Below are positions 19,418-26,952 of a stretch of DNA of 34,983 nucleotides, piece after piece. The stretch's first letter is position 1. Each line of letters starts with the position of its first letter. The stretch comes from Bacteroidota bacterium. Its GTDB lineage: Bacteria > Bacteroidota > Bacteroidia > J057. The DNA is taken from the NCBI GenBank assembly GCA_013298365.1, contig JAAFHL010000008.1:1-34983 (forward strand), written 5' to 3'. The notes below the pieces were generated by a model. That model had not been told where the DNA came from, made no database searches, and was given only the letters and a program-made list of their open reading frames with translations. Made by a program: the position numbers and the translations under genes.

Positions 19418-19450
19418 ATTTTCGCAAATAAACTCATAATTTGCGAAAAT
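19418..19450. terminator. Hairpin between convergent accC and SDR genes
   Basis: ATTTTCGCAAAT-N9-ATTTGCGAAAAT perfect 12-bp stem; no long T-tract, so terminator role is tentative. Confidence 0.5.
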
Positions 19451-19490
19451 TTGCGTTTTCAATCTGTGTTAATCTGCGAGAAACTAAATA

Positions 19491-20213
19491 TCACATCTTA
19501 TGCGCCAACCAATCAGGCATTAAACCCATAATTTTCCCCATAATCCACCAACGAGGCGAGATATAAGCTATTTTTTTCTTCTTTTCGATGGCAGAAAGGA
19601 TATAATCAGCCGCTTCATCTGCTTTTGTCAGCCAAAACATCTTGTCAGGGTCATTTTGAGAAGTCATAAAAGTCTCCACAAAGCCTGGACGAATATCTGT
19701 AACCGCAAAATTGCCCTTTTTATGCACAAAATAGTGCCTTACCCCTTGCAAATATGCCGATAAAAAAGATTTGGTCGCCGAATACACGATTGCCTCCCGA
19801 AATGCTCGGTGCATTGCTACCGAAGATATGCCTACTAAATGCCCTTTTTCTTGTTTTTTGAAAAAATCTATTGCCCAATCGCCCAAAGCCACTGACCCCA
19901 AAGTATTGACCATAATCATTTCCTTATCCGTTTCCCACTTCAAAAAACCATGTCCTACTGCAGAATTAAGCACAAGCATGTCCATTCCGCCCATTTCTGC
20001 CACTAACTCCGCAAGTTGTGTGCGTGCCACTTCCGCCTGCCCAATATCCATGACTTTGACAAAAGATTTGTTTGGCATTTCCGTTTGTAAGCTGTCTAAT
20101 AGCTCTTTTCTACGGGCAGTAATGCCGACTTCATAGCCCGCTTTTGACATTGCAAGGGCTAAGGCTCTGCCGATTCCTGCACTTGCACCTATTATGATTA
20201 CTTTTTTTGACAT
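19491..20213 (-). CDS. SDR family NAD(P)-dependent oxidoreductase
   Basis: 240 aa; IIGASAGIGRALA Rossmann motif, LNSAVG, YSATKSF catalytic YxxxK. Confidence 0.95.
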   Translation of the reverse strand: MSKKVIIIGASAGIGRALALAMSKAGYEVGITARRKELLDSLQTEMPNKSFVKVMDIGQAEVARTQLAELVAEMGGMDMLVLNSAVGHGFLKWETDKEMIMVNTLGSVALGDWAIDFFKKQEKGHLVGISSVAMHRAFREAIVYSATKSFLSAYLQGVRHYFVHKKGNFAVTDIRPGFVETFMTSQNDPDKMFWLTKADEAADYILSAIEKKKKIAYISPRWWIMGKIMGLMPDWLAHKM

Positions 20214-20290
20214 AAACCGTTTTTGTAGCGCAAATTTACCACTTTTAGCTTCATTTCCTCATTTTATTTTGCAGTTGAAAGTCGTTATAT

Positions 20291-20321
20291 TTTGAAAAAC
20301 AGTAAAATTAATGTATTTTTG
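20291..20321 (+). promoter_or_regulatory. Promoter TTTG-N19-TATTTTTG for Rpn-family gene 1
   Basis: TTTG 20291-20294; TATTTTTG 20314-20321; ATG 20332. Confidence 0.6.
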
Positions 20322-20331
20322 CAAAAAAAAG

Positions 20332-21246
20332 ATGATAATCGCAAATCCTATATACGACAGCGTATTCAAATATTTGTTGGAAGATTTGGATATTGCACAA
20401 GCATTGATTTCTACCATTATTGGCGAAGAAATCATTAGTTTAGATGTGAAGCCACAAGAAACCTTGGCGGAAATAGACAGTCATGTCCTTACCATTTTTC
20501 GCTTAGATTTCAAAGCGGTCATAAAAACAAAAGACAATACGCACAAAAAGGTCTTAATAGAATTGCAAAAAGCGAAGCAATTATTCGATATTATGCGTTT
20601 TCGTAGGTATTTGGCAGAAAATTATCAAAAAACCGATGCGCTTGATGATAAAAAAAATGTGCCTTTGCCCATTATTACCATTTACTTTTTGGGCTTTAAC
20701 CTCAAAAAAGGCTACCCCGCAGTTTTCAAAAGTGAGCCACAAATTATTGATGTGGTAACAGGCGAATTAGTACGAAAACCACCGAAAGAGCCTTTTGTAG
20801 AATTGCTTAATCACAACAGTTATACCATTCAAATTCCCGCCGTTAGGGATAATTTGCAAACCCGAATCGAAAAGGTTTTGATGATTTTTAGCCCAAAATA
20901 CAAAACAGACGACAGGCATAAATTGGATTATTTGGGCAAAACAGATGACGAGTTGATTGAAAAAATATTAAATCGTCTGATTCGGGCAGTTGCTGATGAA
21001 CAAGTCCGCAAAAACATGGACGTAGAAGACGAAGTAGAAAATACGATTGCCAATTTATTGAGGGAAAAAGATGTCATTATTGAGGGGAAAAATAAAGCAC
21101 TCGAGGAGAAAGAGAAAACAATTGAGGAGAAAGAGAAAACAATTGAGGCGAAAGAGAAAACAATTGAGGCGAAAGAGAAAAAATTAGCAGAGCAGGAATC
21201 TCTTATTGCAAAATTGCAACAAATGTTGAAAAATAAAGAATTATAG
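20332..21246 (+). CDS. Rpn family recombination-promoting nuclease / PD-(D/E)XK transposase-like, with coiled-coil repeat tail
   Basis: NPIYDSVFKYLLEDLDIAQALISTIIGEEIISLDVKPQE...RLDFKAVIKT...KVLIELQKAK (D-x-ExQ/K core), C-terminal EEKEKTIEEKEKTIEAKEKTIEAKEKK. Confidence 0.88.
   Translation: MIIANPIYDSVFKYLLEDLDIAQALISTIIGEEIISLDVKPQETLAEIDSHVLTIFRLDFKAVIKTKDNTHKKVLIELQKAKQLFDIMRFRRYLAENYQKTDALDDKKNVPLPIITIYFLGFNLKKGYPAVFKSEPQIIDVVTGELVRKPPKEPFVELLNHNSYTIQIPAVRDNLQTRIEKVLMIFSPKYKTDDRHKLDYLGKTDDELIEKILNRLIRAVADEQVRKNMDVEDEVENTIANLLREKDVIIEGKNKALEEKEKTIEEKEKTIEAKEKTIEAKEKKLAEQESLIAKLQQMLKNKEL
21103..21186 (+). repeat. 21-bp in-frame tandem repeat (~4 copies)
   Basis: GAGG(A/C)GAAAGAGAAAACAATT repeated; encodes E(E/A)KEKTI. 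Confidence 0.9.
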
Positions 21247-21276
21247 CACAATTTTCATAAAGTAAATCTTAATAAT

Positions 21277-22152
21277 ATGACACAAAGAATATACATTTTG
21301 CTTTTCATGGTGCTTATCATCGTCTCCGCTTGTGAAGACAAAACACCACCTGTTCCACCCGTAAATGTGCAAGATACGATTCCCACAAGAGACGATAACA
21401 TGGCGTTAGGAAATCCGAGTAATGCTGCAACTGACCCGAGTAGCCCTAGTAACTATTTGATGGTCAAGCCGCAATTTGTACTTTCTTATAATAGTTCAAA
21501 AGGGGAAGCAAATTGGGCAAGTTGGCATTTGAGTCGTGCTTGGAAAGGAACGGCTGCACGTCAAGACGATTTTCGCAAAGACCCCGAATTGCCAAGCAAT
21601 TTCTTCTCTCCAAGCTCAACTTCTTATTCAGGTTCGGGCTATGATAGAGGGCATTTATGTCCTTCTGATGACCGAGACGGCTCTATTGCAGACAATTCGG
21701 CTACCTTTGTTATGACAAATATGATTCCGCAAGCCCCAAATTTGAACCGAATTTCATGGTTAGCCTTAGAAGATTATGGACGAAAATTGGTTACGCAAGG
21801 CAACGAAATGTATATTGTCGCAGGCGGCTATGGCACAGGCGGCGTAGCAAGCAGCACAAGTAGCCTTGTAAACAGCATCAATAATGGGCAAATAGAAGTT
21901 CCTGCCTATACCTGGAAAATTTTGGTAGTATTGCCTGTGGGCAAAAATGACATAAGCAGAATTACCGCAGATACACGTGTAATTGCTGTTGCTATGCCTA
22001 ATCGCTTCGATGTTAATGATTTGTCTTGGGGGAATTATCGAGTTTCCGTAGATGCGTTGGAGCAAAGTACAGGCTTAGATTTTCTTTCGGAAGTTCCTGT
22101 TGGTATTCAAGCAGCCATAGAATCAAAGGTAGATACAGGTCCTACAAATTAA
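21277..22152 (+). CDS. DNA/RNA non-specific endonuclease (NUC1 family), lipoprotein
   Basis: Lipobox-like LIIVSAC; GYDRGHLCPSDDRDGS (DRGH active site), NMIPQAPNLNRISW. Confidence 0.94.
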   Translation: MTQRIYILLFMVLIIVSACEDKTPPVPPVNVQDTIPTRDDNMALGNPSNAATDPSSPSNYLMVKPQFVLSYNSSKGEANWASWHLSRAWKGTAARQDDFRKDPELPSNFFSPSSTSYSGSGYDRGHLCPSDDRDGSIADNSATFVMTNMIPQAPNLNRISWLALEDYGRKLVTQGNEMYIVAGGYGTGGVASSTSSLVNSINNGQIEVPAYTWKILVVLPVGKNDISRITADTRVIAVAMPNRFDVNDLSWGNYRVSVDALEQSTGLDFLSEVPVGIQAAIESKVDTGPTN

Positions 22153-23452
22153 CATCTAATAATTCATGTTGCAAGCGATTTTCAATATTTTCTTGTTGAG
22201 AATCGCTATCAACATCTATTTGAACGCTTAGTATTTTAATCGTAATCACTTCTTTTTCAGCAGATAAGCTATTTTCTATTTCAAAAATAAACGACTTTGG
22301 GCTATCAAAATAGCGATATTGGGGATATATCAACACCATGTCTTTTATACCAAAACGAGTAGCATACGCCAACATTTGATACAAATCGGCGGATTGTATG
22401 TGATAATTTTTGCCTTTTTCAAGGCTTAATTTTTTATATTTAGCATCAATAATTCGTTTTTTAGGAATCAAAATATCGGGTTTCAATTGAAAAGCTGCTT
22501 CATTTGTCAAAAATTTTGTATGCTTTTTTGCTTGGGCAATGACTTTTATTCCTTTTTCTTTGCCTTTTGCTTGCAAAACCCCTGTAACAAAATCCTCAAA
22601 AAGTGATTCCATAGGGAAAAGAAAACAAAAATTACTTTTTTCGCTATCTGTGCCTGAAAATTGCTGCATAGAAAGAAAAAAATAACACATATCTAGTACA
22701 TCTTGTAAAGCATCAAACATTCGCCCAAGTTGTACTTTTTTGCAATCTTCTGCCACACATCTTATGTCTGAAATATCTGAAAGTATAAATAAAATTTCTT
22801 GTAAAACCATTTCATTTTCAGCATTTTGACTCACAGAAAGCAACATTTTTGTAGTAGCTTTTACGATTTGATTAAACAAATTATCATATACAAAAGGTTG
22901 ATAGGTACAGGTGAAAATATGTGGTTTCCCTTGTGCAAATTGTTGAGAAACATAATGAGAAAAGTCAATATTTCCCCTTAAAAAAGTCGTCTCTGTCATA
23001 ACTTCTTCATATTGTTGATAAGGGCTGTTTAACAAAAGAGTTCGGGTATGTTGCGCAAAAAGATGGATAAAAACAGCTAACAAACTATCACAATTACTTG
23101 ATTCAAAAGGTATTTTTTGAAAAGGGAAACGAAACCGCTTACTATAACTCAACCAATACATGAGGTTTTTGATGATATTTTGCTTTTCTGCAAGCGTAGG
23201 AAGATCATTTTTCGTAAATATTTTAGGATAAATTTCTATCCATTCCGACTCAAAATAAATAAAACCCACAAAGTTTCGAGCATTCAAACAATTGCCTTCT
23301 ATTTGTAGAAACTGTTGTTTGCTATTTTCTTTTTTCTGCGTAGAAAAAGCATATTTTGTATGCCAAATAGTATGTAAAAACTCACTTAACTGATTAACAT
23401 TAAGTGAGTTAGTTATTTGTATAGTTTGCCATTCATAAGCAATGTTTTTCAT
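22142..23452 (-). CDS. mcrC: McrC-like subunit of McrBC restriction system
   Basis: 436 aa; FVGFIYFESEWIEIYPKIF, C-terminal nuclease core KPDILIPKKRIIDAKYKKL; partner mcrB nearby. Confidence 0.88.
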   Translation of the reverse strand: MKNIAYEWQTIQITNSLNVNQLSEFLHTIWHTKYAFSTQKKENSKQQFLQIEGNCLNARNFVGFIYFESEWIEIYPKIFTKNDLPTLAEKQNIIKNLMYWLSYSKRFRFPFQKIPFESSNCDSLLAVFIHLFAQHTRTLLLNSPYQQYEEVMTETTFLRGNIDFSHYVSQQFAQGKPHIFTCTYQPFVYDNLFNQIVKATTKMLLSVSQNAENEMVLQEILFILSDISDIRCVAEDCKKVQLGRMFDALQDVLDMCYFFLSMQQFSGTDSEKSNFCFLFPMESLFEDFVTGVLQAKGKEKGIKVIAQAKKHTKFLTNEAAFQLKPDILIPKKRIIDAKYKKLSLEKGKNYHIQSADLYQMLAYATRFGIKDMVLIYPQYRYFDSPKSFIFEIENSLSAEKEVITIKILSVQIDVDSDSQQENIENRLQHELLDVNL

Positions 23453-24516
23453 TACAATAGCCCTTCTTTTGTTGCATTTTCAATAATAGATATTACTTTT
23501 TCTAAGGGTATTTCTAACCATTCAGAAATATCTTCTGCACTTTTTCCTTTCTTATACAAGGAAATTACACTTTTTTCTATTCCTTTTTCTATTCCTTTTT
23601 CCATGCCTTTTTCCATGCCCTTTTCCATGCCCTTTTCCATGCCTTTTTTTAATCCTGCTTCCATTGCCTCATCATAGATATACTCCCTTTCATCGTCTAA
23701 AAAACGTTTGAACATAATCAAATCTTCTGCTTCCGTAGAAATATACGTTAATTCTTCTTTGTCTAAGTTGTTTTTAGCAATAAGACGCATCATTTCCTTA
23801 AAAATATCTTTACGCTGAAATTTCTGAAAATCGTTTTTCTTATTCGTTTTATTGCGTGTCTTCTCCGCAAATTCAAACCAATCATGATATTTGCTAAATT
23901 TCTCTTCTTTGACAATATTTTCTTGAAACATAAATATCAACCGATTTTTACGCAAAAAATCCAAACTTTTATGCTTATTTTCAAGGGTTTTTAAAATTCG
24001 TTCCCGAATTACTTTCAATTCCGTTATATCTTCTTTTTCCCACAATTTATGGTTTTCCAAAAAATCAATCGCAGTTTCTGGCGCAGTTGTATAAGCCACA
24101 AAATGATCGCTAAATTGCAAATCATCATCTACCATCCACACCAAAGTCAGCACAGGCTCCAACTCCTTGTAGTTCTTTCCCTTCGTTTTTGGGGAATTTG
24201 TCTTGACTTCTATTTTCTTTTCAGGCAGCTTTTCTAATTGCAAAACCGTTGATGCACAGTGATATAGATAAAAACGCCTTACAACATCTGGCTTGTACCA
24301 TTGCTGCATGTCTATCACGATGTAAGAGCCTTTTATTTTGCAACGAAAATCAACCTCTACTCGTGCAGATTCATCTGTTAGAAATTTTGACCTTTCTAAC
24401 AAAGTAATTTCTTCGATGGTTACATCTAAAAAATCCTCCAAAAAAGCCTTTGCAATATGTGTATGCGAAAATACTTTTTTGAAAAATCGGTCATAATTTA
24501 GTGGTGCTAAATACAT
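23452..24516 (-). CDS. Rpn family / PD-(D/E)XK nuclease transposase-like protein located between mcrB and mcrC
   Basis: LNYDRFFKKVFSHTHIAKAFLEDFLDVTIEEITLLERSKFL...RVEVDFRCKIKGSYIVIDMQQWYKPDVVRRFYLY; GMEKGMEK repeat; stop overlaps mcrC start (TAATG). Confidence 0.88.
   Translation of the reverse strand: MYLAPLNYDRFFKKVFSHTHIAKAFLEDFLDVTIEEITLLERSKFLTDESARVEVDFRCKIKGSYIVIDMQQWYKPDVVRRFYLYHCASTVLQLEKLPEKKIEVKTNSPKTKGKNYKELEPVLTLVWMVDDDLQFSDHFVAYTTAPETAIDFLENHKLWEKEDITELKVIRERILKTLENKHKSLDFLRKNRLIFMFQENIVKEEKFSKYHDWFEFAEKTRNKTNKKNDFQKFQRKDIFKEMMRLIAKNNLDKEELTYISTEAEDLIMFKRFLDDEREYIYDEAMEAGLKKGMEKGMEKGMEKGMEKGIEKGIEKSVISLYKKGKSAEDISEWLEIPLEKVISIIENATKEGLL
23574..23645 (-). repeat. 12-bp in-frame tandem repeat encoding (GMEK)4(GIEK)2
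   Basis: + strand units CC(T/C)TTTTCCATG / CCTTTTTCTATT. Confidence 0.9.
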
Positions 24517-24544
24517 TTTGACTGAATAATAAGTAAATATTGAG

Positions 24545-24576
24545 CAAAAATAATCATAAAAACAATAAATAGCAAA
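24545..24576 (-). promoter_or_regulatory. Consensus promoter TTTG-N20-TATTTTTG in the mcrB-rpn gap
   Basis: CAAAAATA 24545-24552 and CAAA 24573-24576 on +; the -33 element begins directly after the mcrB stop codon (24577-24579). Confidence 0.65.
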
Positions 24577-25980
24577 TTATTTTACCGTAAAAGTTAAAGA
24601 TTCCCATTCATTTGTGCTAATTTGATAGGGTAAATCGGCTTCATCAAAGGCAATATTCACTATTTTTTTTATCGTAATTCCTTTTTTATCTGTATAAAAA
24701 TACTCTTCCAAAAGCGGAATAATATGATGATTAATTATTTTTGCCCAACTAAAATCTTTTTTCATAAATTCGGAATGTCCTATCAAAAAATCTTTGCCTT
24801 TTCTTGCCAAAATTTCTTTGTTCAAACTTTGCAAAAATATACGCCCCTTTTCATCTACAAAATTTTCATATATCGGCGGCATAAACTCAAAAACAAAACG
24901 GCGGCGTAATGCAATGTCTAACAAGGCAATAGACTTATCAGCAGTATTCATAGTGCCAATGATATAAACATTTTTAGGCACACAAAAAAGGTCGCCAGAA
25001 GGCAAAGTAAGTCGCATTTGATGTTCATTTCCCCACCTTTTGTCATCTTCAATTAGCGTTATCAATTCCCCAAAAACACGAGAGATATTTGCCCGATTAA
25101 TTTCATCTATAATCAATACATGATTTTGCAATGTGTCATGTAATGCCTTAATTGTCAGCTTTTTAAATATGCCTTCTTTTTTCTCAAACTTCAAAATCTT
25201 GGCAGAAACATCAGGCTTTATGCCTTCTACAAAATCCTCATAACCATAGTTTTGATGAAAGGTTACAAAGACAATTTTTCCAGTTTCCAATAAATCATCA
25301 TAGCGTTTCTTTAGCTTTGCATAGTCATTTTTATGGTTTTGAAAGAAAACATTATCGGCTATTTCCACCGCTTTTGAAATGGTAGAATAGGTTTTTCCTG
25401 TTCCCGAAGGACCATACAAAATCTGATTCAAAGGAAACATATTATGCTGATACACAGGCTTTTCTTCTTCAACATGACTTGATACTTCTTCCGTTTTTAT
25501 TTTTTTGTCCATATCTCTTTTCAGACGCAAGGCATAAATGGCATTTTCTCGTTTTTCTGCCCATGCTAATACCCTTAAAATCAAGGCATTAAAATCTATA
25601 TTCGTTATATTTGTTTCAAAAATGGGATTCTCTTGCCAACCTTTTTTCCGCATTTCTTTTAGCACTTCTTCTGGCTGAAAAGTAGCTACCTTATAATTAT
25701 CCTCCCAAAAAACAACTTCTCTTTTGGCATCAAAATAAAAATCTTTATGCGACATAACATACTCAAAATCCTCTTTTTTGTTTTCCTTTTGAGGCGAAAT
25801 AGAAAAATAGGGTACATAATTTTTTTGATAGAAACCTACTTTTATCAAAAATTCGCTTGTATTTTGTTTAAATAGAAAACCTTCTTTTTGCTTGATAAAC
25901 AGCCAATTAGCTATTTCTGTCTTAGTTTCTAAGGCAGAAAAATAATTTTGTAAGGCTTGTATAAATTGGTTTTGATTCAT
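24577..25980 (-). CDS. mcrB: McrB-like AAA+ GTPase with unrecognised N-terminal domain
   Basis: LYGPSGTGKTYSTI, FVTFHQNYGYEDFVEGIKP, LIIDEINRANISRVFGELITLIE, GTMNTADKSIALLDIALRRRF. Confidence 0.93.
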   Translation of the reverse strand: MNQNQFIQALQNYFSALETKTEIANWLFIKQKEGFLFKQNTSEFLIKVGFYQKNYVPYFSISPQKENKKEDFEYVMSHKDFYFDAKREVVFWEDNYKVATFQPEEVLKEMRKKGWQENPIFETNITNIDFNALILRVLAWAEKRENAIYALRLKRDMDKKIKTEEVSSHVEEEKPVYQHNMFPLNQILYGPSGTGKTYSTISKAVEIADNVFFQNHKNDYAKLKKRYDDLLETGKIVFVTFHQNYGYEDFVEGIKPDVSAKILKFEKKEGIFKKLTIKALHDTLQNHVLIIDEINRANISRVFGELITLIEDDKRWGNEHQMRLTLPSGDLFCVPKNVYIIGTMNTADKSIALLDIALRRRFVFEFMPPIYENFVDEKGRIFLQSLNKEILARKGKDFLIGHSEFMKKDFSWAKIINHHIIPLLEEYFYTDKKGITIKKIVNIAFDEADLPYQISTNEWESLTFTVK

Positions 25981-25983
25981 TTT

Positions 25984-26700
25984 TTACACTAAATTCATTA
26001 AATCTACCACTTTCAAAGGTGTTTCAGCCATAAAACCCTCCCCGTATTTTGCGCCAATAATATGACCTGTATTGTGCGCACGACTTTGGAAAAAATCCCA
26101 AAAATCAGGGGTAGAAATATAGGTTTTAGGTTCTGTACTGTTAGGGTCATAAAACTGCGATTTATGCGCTCCCACAGATGCCATTTTCTGCGCATAAAAA
26201 TCGCTAATATCTATCACAAAATCGGGCATAAGATTATGGTCTTGTATGTAATGAAAAAATCGTTTAGGTCGCCAATTTTCTTGTTTCATATCTTGATAAA
26301 CGGTTTCTACTTTGATTAAACCACTCATAAACAGAGCATTGCGTACCAATCTTGCTCCCTTGCCATGGTCGGGATGTCTATCTATAATCGCATTACACAA
26401 GACGATTTCAGGTTGATATTTGCGAATGATTTCGATAACTTTGTATAAATGTACCTCATCTTCTAAGAAAAAACCATCTCTAAAACAGAGATTTTCTCTT
26501 ACATGAACGCCCAGAATATGTGCAGCATGTTCTGATTCCTTGTCTCTAATTTCAGCCGTTCCACGAGAGCCTAATTCGCCTCTTGTAAGGTCAATGATGC
26601 CAACTTTTCTGCCTTCGGACACCAATTTTGCAAGCGTACCGCCACACGACATTTCTACATCATCGGGGTGCGCCCCAAATGCCAATACATCTAATTTCAT
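25984..26700 (-). CDS. bshB1: Bacillithiol biosynthesis deacetylase BshB1 (LmbE/PIG-L family)
   Basis: MKLDVLAFGAHPDDVEMSCGGTLAKL, RGELGSRGT, DRHPDHGKGARLV, FYDPNST. Confidence 0.95.
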   Translation of the reverse strand: MKLDVLAFGAHPDDVEMSCGGTLAKLVSEGRKVGIIDLTRGELGSRGTAEIRDKESEHAAHILGVHVRENLCFRDGFFLEDEVHLYKVIEIIRKYQPEIVLCNAIIDRHPDHGKGARLVRNALFMSGLIKVETVYQDMKQENWRPKRFFHYIQDHNLMPDFVIDISDFYAQKMASVGAHKSQFYDPNSTEPKTYISTPDFWDFFQSRAHNTGHIIGAKYGEGFMAETPLKVVDLMNLV

Positions 26701-26741
26701 TTGCTAAACATTAAGTGAAGAGAATATTTCATTTTTCATGA

Positions 26742-26749
26742 CAAAATTA
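26742..26749 (-). promoter_or_regulatory. -7 element TAATTTTG upstream of bshB1
   Basis: CAAAATTA on +; no convincing -33 element. Confidence 0.35.
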
Positions 26750-26952
26750 AGGAAAATATAGACATAAAAAGGTTCATCTTCAAAATATTGTCTAATTTGT
26801 TGCAGTACATTTTTTCAAGCAAAGAAATAAAATGTTTATTTTTGCGCTTAGTGAACGAAAAAACGGCATTTTGGGGCAGAAAATCTATTTTTTCCCCTTT
26901 ATGAGTAATAATTTCATGCCTTTTTCGACTAAAAACACAAGATTGCTATAAA

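Noticed and set aside
20332-21246. Rpn gene as an intact transposon
   Set aside because: No terminal inverted repeats or target-site duplication visible around it; annotated as a CDS only.
20928-21251. 107-aa minus ORF rich in SFASIVFSF
   Set aside because: Antisense of the 21-bp coiled-coil repeat.
23417-23677. 86-aa ORF with PFSMPFSMPFSMP repeats
   Set aside because: Antisense of the 12-bp GMEK repeat in the Rpn gene.
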